NCBI GenBank assembly: GCA_021234155.1
Contig: JAJEKV010000072.1
Coordinates: 4,284,407-4,348,406, forward strand
DNA from: Isoetes taiwanensis
Lineage: Eukaryota; Streptophyta; Lycopodiopsida; Isoetales; Isoetaceae
Reading direction: 5' to 3'
DNA: 64,000 nucleotides
Shown: positions 1-11,286 of the stretch, piece after piece
How the letters are laid out: each line of letters opens with the position of its first letter
Numbering within the stretch: the stretch's first letter is position 1
Position numbers and translations under genes: made by a program
The notes under the pieces: generated by a model
Told to the model about the DNA's origin: nothing
What the model saw: the letters and a program-made list of their open reading frames with translations, nothing else
Database searches by the model: none

Positions 1-278
1 TATTCTTTCTTGGTGACCTGTGCATTTGAACATTAGGTTCGCCCAAATGATGGCTACTACTGCCTTTGTCTTGTTCTAATTTCAAAAGTTGTTGGGAGCT
101 ACAACTGCTACTCTATGCCAATGAAAACCTTCGAAATTATTAGATTTAGTGGTTCCCAAACAATATACAAAGGTCACCATGCAATATTATTCCCATGCAA
201 CATTCAAAGGTCCTCCTGCAATATTTCAAGGTTCCCAAATTAAACATTCCAATGAATTCAAACGTACAATCATCTTGA
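1..278. other. AT-rich non-coding, degenerate short repeat
   Basis: No supported gene. At about 150-250 a short phrase built on CAATAT/CAAGGT recurs three or four times with drift, which suggests an old tandem repeat. Confidence 0.4.
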
Positions 279-857
279 ATGATTCGGGAGGGAACGGAGG
301 GAATGAATGAGAGCGCCAGCAGTAGTACCTCCTCGGGAGGTGGAGCCAAAGCGGTGCATTCTCCTACTCTTCATCCCGCAAATACTCCAAGCACACACTC
401 CGGCTTCATGGGACCTCCTAAAATCTCTGTAGCTGAATTCAGAATCTGGAGCTGGGAGCGGATTTATGAATACATTGCAGGCATGGCAATGTTTGCAGGG
501 GACCAATGGCATGATGATTGAGAGATCATCAGGAAAGCTTTGCAAAAGGAAAGGGTGAATGAAATGGCGTTTTTGAGGCTCCAAATGGACGATTGGAGGC
601 AGATTCCTGATGTCCCACTGGGCATTGCCAGTTCGTTAGTGGCAATAGCTGAAGAGATCTCTCACCCAAAGGGCCCACCTTCATCATGCGGGGCTTTCTA
701 CATGTGCAAAGGCTTCCAGTGGTTATGGAATGGCGGTTCATCTTTCTTTGGGCGATTTGATGCGGTTGAGTCTAAGCGACTTCTAGCTTATAACCCAAAA
801 TTGCTATCGCCAAAATCATCAAGGGGCTGCAACCATTTTGAGACTGCAACCATTTAG
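279..857 (+). pseudogene. Unknown ORF interrupted by one in-frame TGA
   Basis: Two ORFs (279-521 and 540-857) lie in the same reading frame, separated only by a TGA at 519-521 and six sense codons. Read through, they give about 190 residues. The N-terminus is Ser/Gly-rich, the middle contains tryptophan-rich stretches such as RIWSWERIYEY, and the C-terminus is basic. I recognise no family. No intron borders are convincing, and the end runs into the edge of a retrotransposon LTR. It may be a nonsense-mutated gene fragment or a chance ORF. The continuity of frame across the stop is the only argument for real coding history. Confidence 0.3.
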
Positions 858-926
858 ACCTTTTTATGGTAAGCTGGGAGATCCGTCAGGACTTGATGAG
901 CATCCACAACAATAACATTAGGTAAT
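857..926 (-). repeat. Extra partial copy of the LTR end
   Basis: About 70 bases here align with the terminal part of the LTR that follows. They share the 'GGGAGATCC..GTCA' phrase and the 'GCATCCACAACAATAACA' phrase also seen near 4690-4706. The left LTR therefore carries a duplicated, degenerate end, which obscures its true outer border and any target-site duplication. Confidence 0.5.
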
Positions 927-2610
927 TCCGGGCCTTAGTAGAGCGGAAGTTAACCTTTATAGATGGTGATGGCGGAGATCCCCGTTGTTGTGGAATCTTG
1001 ACCATTGGATCTCCTTCCCTCCTCAGCTTAAAATTACCATTCTTTTAATAAACTCATGCATTCTTCAACAAAAAAAAATAACACTTAGGTAAAAGAATTT
1101 AATCTTTGTATATATTCTAAGGTTCCAAACATATACTTGCCCATTACTCAGCAATATCCCATACGGTATGAATGATCTTAATAATTGTAACTTCAAGCCC
1201 ATATATAATAATAATAATAATAATAATAATCAAGTTTATTGAATAGCAATCCACACACTTCTACTCTAAGCCTTTACGAAAGCTTGGCTGCTTTCCGGAG
1301 CATCTCACACCTCTGCTTACACCATCAACCACGGGGTTAGTCACCGCGGACTAAGTGGGGATCGGGGATCTAGGATGTCTAGCATCAACAATACAAAGCA
1401 TTAACCTAGAACAACAGCCTAACCTTACCGTAGCCTCGCCCCTGCAATCCAAGTAACTAGTCCAACAAGCATGACCAATGCAACTTAATTTTAACAAAGT
1501 AGACCACATATATAATAACCAAGCAATCATAGCATCAACATTGCAACCAATATTCCTCTGGGTCTGAGCAAGGTCAACTTCGGTGGATCGGGCCCGGTGA
1601 CATAAGGCGGGTAACCACGTGTGTACACACCCATCCACGCTGCGTCCAGCATTGGAGGACCACTTAACTGTGCATGACGTTGTACCATATGGTACCAACG
1701 CCCGATGTTCAAATAATACCATTTACATAGCACTGTGCAATAACCGCGAGTCTAGACCATCGCACCTAGACTCCGGCCCCAGAGGTCTATATCAAAGAAT
1801 TATACTACACATAGATCACAATACTATGAATTCCACCCAATATCAACTAGCCACATTTCCATATCAAATTTACCTTAGAAATTCCATAATTTACACCTCA
1901 TGCAACAAAGGAAATCCAGTTATACGCTCATATAAACATTACTATCTCTACCATGCAACATGCAATGCCCGGTGCTTAAGCAAAATACAACCTTCACTAA
2001 TATCTTATTACTTTTAACTAGATCAATTTCCTTCAAATTACTACTTATAACCTTAATGACGGTGGCTTCCATAACCCTGCTAACTAGTTTATTAAATTGG
2101 TTAATATGCTCGCTATCCATTAACCATGCATGCCTATTCATGACCATGCTCATATGCTTTAACTCCAAGTTTATACTACGTTCAAAGCAATCATTATTAA
2201 ATCAACACAGCTATACAAACACTAGAAAACCCCAGGTGTAAAGCTTGATCCCCACCTGGAAATCCCACTTGCTTCTTCTGCACTCCCAGCAACGCTCCCA
2301 GATCTCTGCACGCAACTCGCTCCTTCAGCAATCCATCTGCAATCTATCTTCTTCCGAATGCTTCACTATCACATAAAAGACTTCTTTCCCATGGAAAACT
2401 CCTTCCCCAAGAAATCAAGAATAATATTGTTGCGCTTATATAACCTAGCAATGCCCTTGCATGCATGCATGCACACACTGCATGCATGCACACATTGCAT
2501 GCATGTATTCCTAGCACACAATCATTTATTTTACCTTGAAAATGCACTCTTATATAATGGCAACGTTACTTACATCTTAATGTTGGTGCTAGGTTGCTAG
2601 GTCCGTTACA
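927..2610 (-). repeat. 3' LTR of the minus-strand element
   Basis: It matches 4591-6248 along its whole length, with many small differences. It contains an (AAT)n tract near 1205-1231, a run of GCATGC-type alternating repeats near 2460-2505, and the TGTAACGG terminus (as TTACA at 2606-2610 on the plus strand). The low-coordinate edge is blurred by a partial duplication. Confidence 0.8.
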
Positions 2611-2622
2611 GTCTCTCCTCCA
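2611..2622 (-). promoter_or_regulatory. Polypurine tract
   Basis: On the minus strand GGAGGAGAGAC directly abuts the LTR start TGTAACGG. This is the expected position and composition of the plus-strand primer for reverse transcription. Confidence 0.7.
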
Positions 2623-4574
2623 AAAATTCAACCCATGTCCTCATGGGTGCATCTTAGAGTACTCATGAAAAATCTAGTTTGTATCTCCCTTTGTGACATC
2701 TTCCTTGGAACAAACCCAACCATTGATCTAAATTTTTTTTTATAGTCTTCCCTTTATGCTTCATACAAGTAATTTAAGGTAAAGGAAAGATATATATTAG
2801 ATAGCTCCAATGTAGGACCCTTCTAAGATTCAATTTAACATACCGCCGAGTCTAGAACTAACTCAAATATTATGAGTATACTACATATCCAATTCAATAT
2901 AATAAACGTAATGCAGTTAATGCAACTTTTCATAAAGAAGGTACGTGCCATAGAAAAAAAAATCCACCATTCCAAAGAGATACTCAGGTCGAACTAGATA
3001 TGTAATCTCTCGAGACTTCTTGGGTGGCCAAATCCAAAAAGTAACAAGCAATATACATAATCAAGTCCCCCAGTCTGGGTATCTTATAGCTAGGTAACAT
3101 ACTTAAGTTGATACAAGGGATCCCATAAGAATTATAACCCATGGTACAGAGAATTCCTCTACGAGTTCATCCAATGACATTGAAGTATCCTAGGCTATAC
3201 ACTTGGCTTCTATATTTAGCCTACTTCCATACATATTACCCCATCACACTGGTTAGTCTTTCAACAAGATTTTATAGGCATCAATTGCCGTTAATTTCAA
3301 TGAATCTCTTACTTCATGTATTTTGTTCACAACTTCAATCCTTTGACTGTATCCTTAATCAAGTAATGCAATCACCATCCCTCCATTAATTTACAATCAC
3401 TTCTAGCATGCCAAATAATTACAATACATGGAAGCACCATTACTAGATGTGCTTACAACTCTTTTATTACATTCCAAGATTTTCAAAAATGGCACTTCCC
3501 CATATCTATATATTCCCCTCTGCCTTTATCTCATGTCTGGCTTTATCTGACAACTCTTTCGTTCAACTTCATGGTTTACCTACTACCACGATTAAATATG
3601 TTATTCCTCTATTCATCGCTTCTTCTTCCTTATCCATAAGATAGATAACATTGTTCAATCTTGGCCAATCAATTCTTCAATCTGCCATAATTTAAGTGGA
3701 TATCATTCTCTAAATATAAATGCGTAACCTGACCACTTTGCTCCATTAAGTGCTTTCTTATACTTCAAGAATTTTTTCAAGGCCAAGAACTTTTTCAAGG
3801 CTATCACCGGCTATTCTAGCCATAACCCTAAGGCCAACAACTTTATAGATCTCAAGTAGGACCATGATGTAATCATGACATTTCCTTCTATGTCACACAT
3901 CTGCTATTTACACATGAGCTTCAATCTGACTATCATGCCAATCTTATTTTATAACCATATCTAAGCTTTCTCAAAACTTGTCTTACAACCACCGTGTTGT
4001 AACCTTATCTAACCATAGCCTGAATGCTATCAACTTAGCAACTTATTGTTATTTTACCACTAGATAGCAATATATAGATGCTGCCTGGTTTTCTCAATTT
4101 TTAGCTTCAAAAGGATGCACCTAACATCACATCAAGAATCTTATTCATCCGATATGGTGAGATGAACCTTCTCTGAATATCATAGGCATTATATATCATG
4201 CAACTGCTTATTCCAAATTTTCTTGTCACCAGAGTATACTACTATGAGATCACATCTACACTATAAGGAGTGGTTACCAAAGTGAAACGCAATATCTGTA
4301 ACTTAATCTCCCTCAAGCATCACTTCCATGCTATGCGCACATTGGCAACCCTAAATCAAAGTTAGCCCTTTGAGAACGTACATTTTCTAGCTTATCTGCT
4401 TTGCAAAATCAACCAAGATTATAGAAATATCATGTAATCAATTTCACATACCGTCATAAAACAATTTGTCACGCCTCCTCTAAGGCCATCATCTCCACAT
4501 AATACTATTAGCATAATTCAACAACCTCAACTTCAATCTAGACTTCGCCATCATACATCCCAGGATCCAACTAT
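2623..4574. other. Interior of the LTR element, no coding signal
   Basis: Two kilobases between the polypurine tract and the primer-binding site. Only short plus-strand ORFs (for example 3141-3389 and 3447-3644) occur, on the wrong strand for the element and without recognisable motifs. I see no gag-pol remnants. Confidence 0.6.
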
Positions 4575-4586
4575 GCTCTGATACCA
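4575..4586 (-). promoter_or_regulatory. tRNA-iMet primer-binding site
   Basis: On the minus strand this reads TGGTATCAGAGC, complementary to the 3' end of plant initiator tRNA-Met. It lies four bases inside the LTR end at 4591. The following bases (…GGATCCTGG) also resemble the tRNA. This is the standard minus-strand DNA primer site of copia-type and many non-autonomous plant elements. Confidence 0.85.
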
Positions 4587-4590
4587 ACTA

Positions 4591-6248
4591 TGACGGGCCT
4601 AGCCAGTTAACCTTTATGGTAACTGGAGATCCCGTCAATCTTGACCATTGGATCTACTTAAGCTTAAAAACTTAAGAAACTCATGCATCCGCAACAATAA
4701 CACTTAGGTAAAGAATTTAATCTTTGTATATATTCTAAGGTTCCAAACATATACTTGCCCATTACTCAGCAATATCCCCGCACAGTATGAATGATCTTAA
4801 TAATTGTAACTTCAAGCCCATATATAATAATAATAATAATAGTAATAATAATCAAGTTTATTGAATAGCAATCCACACACTTCTACTCTCGCCTTTCTGA
4901 AGCTTGGCTACTTTCCGGAGCATCTCACACCTCTGCTTACACCATCAACCACGGGGTTAGTCACACGGACTAAGTGGGGATCGGGGATCTAGGATGTCTA
5001 GCATCAACAATACAAAGCATTAACCTAGAACAACAGCCTAACCTTACCGTAGCCTCGCCCCTGCAATCCAAGTAACTAGTCCAACAAGCATGACCAATGC
5101 AACTTAATTTTAACAAAGTAGACCACATATATAATAACCAAGCAATCATAGCATCAACATTGCAACCAATATTCCTCAGGTTGCGAGCAAGGTCAACTTC
5201 GGCGGTCGGGGCCGGTGACATAGAGGCGGGGTAACCCGCGTGTGTACACACCCATCCACAGCTGCGCGTCGGCATTGGAGGACCACTTAAGCGTGCATGG
5301 CGTTGTACCATATGGTACCAGCGCCCGATGTTCAAATAATACCATTTACATAGCATTGCAATAACCGCGAGTCTAGACCATCGCACCTAGACTCCGGCCC
5401 CAGAGGTCTATATCAAAGAATTATACTACACATAGATCACAATACTATGAATTCCACCCAATATCAACTAGCCACATTTCCATATCAAATTTACCTTAGA
5501 AATTCCATAATTTACACCTCATGCAACAAAGGAAATCCGGTTATAAAACTCATATAAACATTACTATCTCTACCATGCAACATGCAATGCCCTAAGTGCT
5601 TAAGCAAAATACAACCTTCACTAATATCTTATTACTTTTAACTAGATCAATTTCCTTCAAATTACTACTTATAACCTTAATGGCGGTGGCTTCCATAACC
5701 ACTGCTAACTAGTTTATTAAATTGGTTAATATGCTGCTATCCATTAACCATGCATGCCTATTCATGACCATGCTCATATGCTTTAAGTCAAGTTTATACT
5801 ACGTTCAAAGCAATCATTATTAAATCAACAACGACTATACAAACACTAGAAAACCCGGTGTAAAAGCTTGATCCCCACACGGAAATCCCACTTTAGCTTC
5901 TTACGCACTCCCGGCAATGCTCCCGGATCTCTGCGCCTTCGCTTTCGCTCCTTCAGCAATCCATCTGCAATCTATCTTCTTCCGAATGCTTCACTATCAC
6001 ATAAAAGACTTCTTTCCCATGGAAAACTCCTTCCCCAAGAAATCAAGAATAATATTGTTGCGCTTATATAACCTAGCAATGCCCTTGCATGCATGCATGC
6101 ACCTGCACTTATAGCCTGCATGCATGGACACATTGCATGCATGTATTCCTAGCACATAATCATTAATTTTACCTTGAAAATGCACTCTTATATAATGGCA
6201 ACGTTACTTACATCTTAATGTTGGTGCTAGGTTGCTAGGTCCGTTACA
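4591..6248 (-). repeat. 5' LTR of the minus-strand element
   Basis: This is the better-preserved LTR, 1658 bp with TG...CA ends on the minus strand. It shares the (AAT)n tract (about 4823-4851) and the GCATGC-rich stretch (about 6088-6143). Differences from the other LTR are mostly small indels in G/C-rich words. Confidence 0.82.
6054..6076 (-). promoter_or_regulatory. LTR TATA box
   Basis: The minus strand reads GGTTATATAAGCGC. The same word is kept in the other LTR (about 2430-2450). It is a plausible promoter driving transcription of the retrotransposon. Confidence 0.5.
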
Positions 6249-6272
6249 GTATGCTATACCATGTCTATGTCC

Positions 6273-6722
6273 GTTCCTAACCGACATGCCCTTAACCAAC
6301 TGGGCAAAACCGTCTAGACGTTTATGAGTAGTCGCTTCTACCCATTTATGCGAGGTGTCACCAGGGCATACAGGCACATTCAAGGTTCGAATACTTTCGA
6401 GCGGTCTACCATGGGCCGTTCTGAGTCTCTCCCACTAGAACTATGCTTTCGTCCTCGAGCATCAAGAACCTCACCATGTCACAATGATTACCAAGTCTTT
6501 GCAAATTACCCATGCATATAGGCACCCATGGAGACTTCGAACTTCGAGACACGCTCACGATACCAAGCATGCGTTCCTAACCGACATGCCCTTAACCAAG
6601 CTGGTAGCAGTCTAAGCGTTTATGAGTAGTCGCTTCTACCCATTTATGCTTAAGTGTCTGGGAGCGCCCCGAGGCACATTCAAGGTTCCCGTACTTTCGG
6701 CGGTCTACCATGGGCCCGTTAC
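6273..6722. repeat. Direct duplication with 300-bp offset
   Basis: The segment from 6273 (GTTCCTAACCGACATGCCC…) to about 6422 recurs from 6573 to 6722. The copies share 'GAGTAGTCGCTTCTACCC' and 'GGTCTACCATGGGCC' blocks at a constant offset of 300 bases. No gene is supported here. The second copy ends where the coding signal of the following gene begins. Confidence 0.8.
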
Positions 6723-8885
6723 ATGAGCGAGTGGAGGAATGCTCCTCTGGATGGTAATTGAACATGGGCAGACAAGTACTTCCCCATATATGACGAAGTG
6801 AATTTTAGTAAGGAAAACGTGGAGGAGAGAAAATTGCGGACAGAGGTGGCTCAAGAGATACTTGCAAGTGGTTCTTTGAAGCCTATAAGGCTCGAGGGAG
6901 GACAACAGCGCGTGGCAACTATGGATTTTGTTACACACAAGTAAGTATGTTGTAGGATTTTTACTGCATAAATATAGATGCAAAGCTCTCGGTTAGAGAG
7001 AAAAAAGTGCATGCTTCATTTCATTTTTCTAAACTCCCCCTTGCTGGAGAATTTAGTAAGGATAGCATTAGATTTTAAGTGTTAGGGTGAACCTGATCTG
7101 AAGGTGTAACTTGACTTTAAATTTCATCCAGAGGTGTCACTTGAATCTAGTTTTATTTGCTGAAACTCTTTTCTTATTTGTTGAGCCATTTTTTTGCTAA
7201 GTAACAGAGAGTTCTATTTTCTTTGGATGGCAGGATCACAGCATACTTGCATGACAAGAGAGCTCGGTTGAAAGAGGGACTCAGGAAGCAGAAGCCTCAA
7301 AGAGACTATGACTTTGGCCATAGTACAGTATGCCTCCTTGGAACTCAACGAATTCTGGAGTTAAGGGAGCTGAAATTCTGTGAGCGGGTCTACTGTGCAT
7401 TGCAAAAGAGAGAGAGAGCATTTGAAGACCTCACTGCTATCGTTGGGTCGGCTGTAGTACTTGGAGTTCATGAGGAGGGTACAATGCGCGAGCTAGAGGT
7501 GTCCATCAAGACGATTGTAGATCTTGAAGTCTTAGGACAAGAGCTGTTTGCCCCGGGTAGTAATTTGTCAATATCTGATCTATCCGCGGAGGTAATCAAT
7601 TGTGCATATTCTTTCCTATATATAGTTCAATTTGTTGTTTATCATGAAATGGATGCTTTGGCCAAAGGCATAGGTACTAACTCTCTTCACATAATGCGGT
7701 TTAAAAGGTCTGCAATGCAATCACTGAAAGGTGGGTCTAATGCTTCGATTTCTTGGTCCTCTATATTTATCCAATAGGAGCAGGTGCTCTGGCCGGAGTG
7801 CATGACAGACCTGAACGGGGACATCAATGGTCGTAGAGGAGCTTGTTTGTATTAGAATGCTTGTTTGTATTTTGAAGCTCGTTGTGACTTGCAGGCTGTA
7901 GCAATGGAGCTTCCATCCATGGACGTTGTTGAGGAGGATTTTGGGAGCCCTGATCATCAGATTGACAGAATGGATGGCAGATCGAGCGGGTTGGCAAAGA
8001 TGAATGCAACGAGGTCATTTCCAGAGGATGTGATGGAGGATAAGGATAACGAGAACAAAAGTGCAGATGTAAGTGGTAAATTTATACTTAGACATTATAA
8101 TTGCATTGGATTGCCAATTACTGACACCTCGTCTAAATAGGATGACAATGATAAGTGGCAGAAAGGGGATGAGATAGTTCTATTCAATGCGAAAGGTGAA
8201 GTGGTCGCCCGAGGGAAAGTTAAGTCACATGAGGAGGAGTTATTAGTGTTGATACAAGGAGTGATGGATAAAGCCGGAGCTGATGTGATCAAATCGATGG
8301 TTGTCTATCCTCCAAAGCCCATGACATGGTCTCCTAATTCGGTACATTCCCTTCGCTTCAACTATTTTAAGAAAGCTTTGTACTATTTTATATTATTCTT
8401 AATTAAATGTACATGCCTTGTTTCTGTTCTGTTATGGCAGAAATTCTGCTCTAAATTTTCTGTTCTGTTATGGCAGAAATTCTGCTCTAAATTGCGTAGT
8501 ATACACTTCAATAAATTTTCCTTTTATTGTTTTAAACATATAAGCTATTTTACAGGTACGTAGGTGGTTAGAGGACGATGAAGAAACGATGGATATTCCA
8601 GTTTATCATCTGCCAAAAACATGGAAGAATAAGCTGCGTAAGAGGAGCGTAGGGGATTTGCGAGTTCTTGCTCAGTTTGTTCTTCAAGAGAAGCGTGTTT
8701 CTAAGGATCGGATTCTGATTTTCTGCAAAGACAAGCTTGATGGGAAGTTCACTTTAAAAAGCACGAAAATAGATGATCTCATAGCAGAATTTGTTGAGCA
8801 TTGCTTGGAGTCGCGTATGTTGTTGGTGAAGACAAGTGCTTGGGAAGACACAAAGTTTGAGGAGCATCAACTCCTTCTCATGTAG
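6723..8885 (+). CDS. Unknown five-exon gene
   Basis: Five exons join without breaking frame: about 6723-6940, 7234-7591, 7895-8068, 8141-8341 and 8556-8885 (TAG stop). Introns begin GTAAGT, GTAATC, GTAAGT, GTACAT and end CAG, CAG, TAG, CAG. The joined product would be about 426 residues. Exon 2 is Lys/Glu-rich and likely helical, exon 3 is acidic, exon 4 has a small beta-rich stretch (EIVLFNAKGEVVARGKV), and exon 5 is basic then helical. I recognise no family. The likely first exon has an in-frame TGA at about 6759-6761, 12 codons after the first ATG. The true start may be a later ATG (near 6922), a missed upstream exon may exist, or the gene may be broken. The consistent splice phases argue strongly that it is or was a real gene. 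Confidence 0.6.
8422..8493. repeat. Tandem duplication, 36 bp x 2, inside intron 4
   Basis: A 36-base unit beginning TTCTGTTCTGTTATGGCAG is repeated exactly back to back (8422-8457 and 8458-8493). Identical copies imply a recent event. It lies wholly within the last intron of the five-exon gene. Confidence 0.9.
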
Positions 8886-9444
8886 CTGCGTTAAATTTGA
8901 ATTTGGGGCCCCGTGGCTGGGATCAATTCCTTATACATCTTGGTGGATCTGATCAAAACTTTAGTTTCTGAACTTAAATACCTACTCTATTTTGTCTATC
9001 TGTGGCTTCAGAATCAGTTAAAGCCTTTTTAACTTGGAAAATATGTGGCTCAGTTAAACCTTTTTGAACATCGAAAATATGTGGCTTCAAATTTAGTTAA
9101 AACTTTTTTAACTTCAAACATGTGTGGCTTCAAAATCAGTTTTAAACTTCAAAAAATATTTGTTAGCTATTAGTGCATTTGTGTGTCCACAACATTGATC
9201 ATTCATCCTAAGATCCTGAAATCTGGAACGTCCATGTGGCGAAATAAAATATTATACCTATAGTATAGTTTATAGAATATACTGTAGGATATATTTATAG
9301 AATATACTATATATTTTTCACATTACGACGTTTGGACATGTCGCTTTTTCGCTTCTTACGTGTAGTTTTTTGCCATTGTGTTTTGTTGAAGTGTTGATAA
9401 TTTTCTCTTTAGATGCATTGTCTTTTCTTTTCCACCCATGGACC
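8886..9444. repeat. Non-coding with short degenerate tandem repeats
   Basis: Downstream of the five-exon gene, TGTGGCTTCA-type units start near 9001, 9044, 9080 and 9123, each followed by a GTTAAA..TTTTTAAC phrase (about 36-43 bp period). A very AT-rich stretch follows (about 9245-9320) with repeated TATAGAATATACT. No gene is seen. Confidence 0.55.
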
Positions 9445-9900
9445 TTTTATGTTGTTTTCTATAGGTGTGATAGTATTCATTTTCCACATATTGTAAGAAT
9501 TGAAACAACGTGCCTTCTTGAGCAAAAACAACATAGAAAATTAGAGTTCCTCTTTCCTATCCATGGTCATTTCTTGTAGTTTTGTTTATAGTGTTGTAAT
9601 ATTCGTTTCCCACGTATCGTACTATCTAAAACAACGTATCTTAATTGAAGAAAATCCAACGCATACGTGTGGATATGACACGTATTTTTTTATAGTGTTG
9701 TAATATATTGTTAATATATAAAACAACACCTCTTATTTGAAGAAAGACAATGCCTCGTGACATTAAAACAACAGTATTTGTTTTCCTTTTCCATGTATGG
9801 TCTTATCATATAGTTTTTTCTTTCTAATGTAGTAATATTGGTTTCCCATGTGTTGTAATGTCTAAAACAATGTGTCTTATATTGAGAACAAACAACAGTT
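9445..9900. repeat. Degenerate tandem repeat, about 120-130 bp period
   Basis: About four drifted units each contain 'TAGTGTTGTAATATTCGTTTCCCA', then 'AAAACAACGTGTCTT', then 'TTGAAGAAA' (seen near 9445, 9578, 9690 and 9815, described by parts because the copies differ). It looks like an old satellite-like array just upstream of the gag-like ORF. Confidence 0.55.
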
Positions 9901-10681
9901 AAGTTGCACTAGAAACAATAGTGAGAAAATAAAACAACACATTGAAATTTTATCTAAAAACTATGTCAGTTTCGTATGCATAGACTTTTTGGATAAAAAC
10001 AACATGTTATTTCTAGCATTTTCGGAACATTACTATGGGTGGTCTTCAGGTATTGTTTTTTGGTATAAAATACAGCATAAAACTACACATAGAGCCAAAT
10101 TTGGGGTTAGTGTGCATGGTAAGGATAAGACTATGGAAAGGTGGACCAATTTCACACAAAAGGAAGATGAATCAATTAGAGAGTATAATCAGAGGTATAT
10201 TGCAGTTCTCAAAGCCGTGGTTCATTGGAATATTGCAAGGAGTGTTGAAATGGATATCCAATGGTATGTGAAGGGGCTGAAACGAGCTATTGCTCATAAG
10301 GTGAAGGCCAAACAGCCTACAACATTGCTAGAGGCACAAAAGTATGCTCTCAAGGCTGAAGATAAGCTGGGATACATTCATGAAGTTGCTGCTCCAGAGC
10401 ATAAAACAGAGGATATTGCAGCCAAGATTTCTAAGCTTACAATTGGTCAGAAGCCAAGGGAGGTTCAGTTTATTACTTGTGAGTATTGTGGGTCTATTGG
10501 ACATTCTGATACTACATGTAGATTGCTGAAATTCTGCTCAAGATGCCAAATCAAGGGCCATAATGATCAAGAATGTAGGGAGAAGAGATTCTTTGAGAGG
10601 GCCAATCCAGTATTTGCTGTTAGGATGACTTGCAGTCATTCGATGGTAGAAAAACACAAGCACAAGAAGGGTGGAAAGTGA
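9872..10681 (+). CDS. Gag-like ORF with two CCHC zinc knuckles
   Basis: This is a 269-codon ORF. From about residue 88 it reads like the retrotransposon gag core: W..F.Q.EDESIREYNQRY, then an EAQKYALKAED helix. Two CX2CX4HX4C knuckles follow at residues 203-216 and 222-235 (10478-10576), the usual nucleic-acid-binding tail of Ty3/gypsy Gag. The first 70 residues, lying in the repeat array, look unlike gag, so the true start is probably lost or upstream. No protease or RT follows. Instead, decayed coding sequence leading into a ParB/methyltransferase relic starts within 70 bases. It could be a gag fragment next to an unrelated gene, or the 5' part of a composite gene. Confidence 0.6.
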   Translation: MSYIENKQQLSCTRNNSEKIKQHIEILSKNYVSFVCIDFLDKNNMLFLAFSEHYYGWSSGIVFWYKIQHKTTHRAKFGVSVHGKDKTMERWTNFTQKEDESIREYNQRYIAVLKAVVHWNIARSVEMDIQWYVKGLKRAIAHKVKAKQPTTLLEAQKYALKAEDKLGYIHEVAAPEHKTEDIAAKISKLTIGQKPREVQFITCEYCGSIGHSDTTCRLLKFCSRCQIKGHNDQECREKRFFERANPVFAVRMTCSHSMVEKHKHKKGGK

Positions 10682-10740
10682 GTATGGAAGGGGCACTGAG
10701 GCCACTGTAGAGAAAAAGCGAGCACAATATGAACGCATTT

Positions 10741-11281
10741 AGGATATGATGACGCTCCAGTATTTTTACCTGAGGATGGGCTTGATGCAATCGGACTAGG
10801 TACTTGTACTATGGGGCAACAATGGATGGCAGAAACAATGGAGTTGGTTGCCAATCAAAACAAACGGGTGGAAGTTGACAATGTCTTGCCACAGAGCAGT
10901 TTCATCGGGCCTACAAAAAGTCCTCGAAAGGTTTTTATATGCTAGATTGTTCTCACATCTATTAGAGCATAAAGCAATAAAGGAGGCATTTCAAGAGGTT
11001 GCTAGGATGGGGTTTTCATTTAGGTTGCCTTTGTATAAGCACGCAAACAATAAAATAGTGAATGTTATGCACAAAAAGAGGGTTAAAAAGATGAATATCA
11101 AGCTGGCTCATGTTACTGAAGCATGACCAACCGCGTTGCTGACTGATAGGTGGAGAAAGACCACCTTATTAACTACGTGATTGTGTATCCTGGAGGTGAG
11201 GCATTTTTGAAGTCCGTGGAAATGCAAGCAAGCTTGTTAAAGGCGTCATCTACTTGCCAGTAACAAGCATGAAATTGCCTC
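10741..11281 (+). pseudogene. Decayed coding segment upstream of the ParB/MTase relic
   Basis: Several open stretches in changing frames read as ordinary protein: an acidic piece from about 10748 (VFLPEDGLDAIGLGTCTMG…), a basic helical piece from about 10943 to 11126, and a piece near 11150-11262 containing LINYVIVYPGGEAFLKSVE. They are separated by stops and frame changes. I do not recognise the family. Strand, spacing and similar decay suggest it is the N-terminal part of the adjoining methyltransferase gene, but that is inference. Confidence 0.35.
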
Positions 11282-11286
11282 CTAAA

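Larger units (their letters stand above)
927..6248 (-). mobile_element. Non-autonomous LTR retrotransposon (LARD-like), minus strand
   Basis: Two direct repeats of about 1.65 kb (927-2610 and 4591-6248) flank a 2.0 kb interior. Read on the minus strand, each LTR starts TGTAACGGACC and the right one ends CCCGTCA. Just inside the upstream LTR is TGGTATCAGAGC (4575-4586), the plant initiator-tRNA-Met primer-binding site. Just before the downstream LTR is a purine tract (2611-2622). These signs fix the orientation. The interior has no minus-strand ORF of 60 codons or more and no gag, protease, RT or integrase motif, so the element would need proteins from another element. Whether it is LARD-like or a gutted copia element cannot be told from one copy. 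Confidence 0.82.

Noticed and set aside
1619-2241. ORFs inside the LTRs
   Set aside because: They differ between the two LTR copies and have no motif.
7223-7777. Single-exon 184-codon gene
   Set aside because: The ORF starts inside an intron and reads past a good donor site at 7592. The phased five-exon model explains it better.
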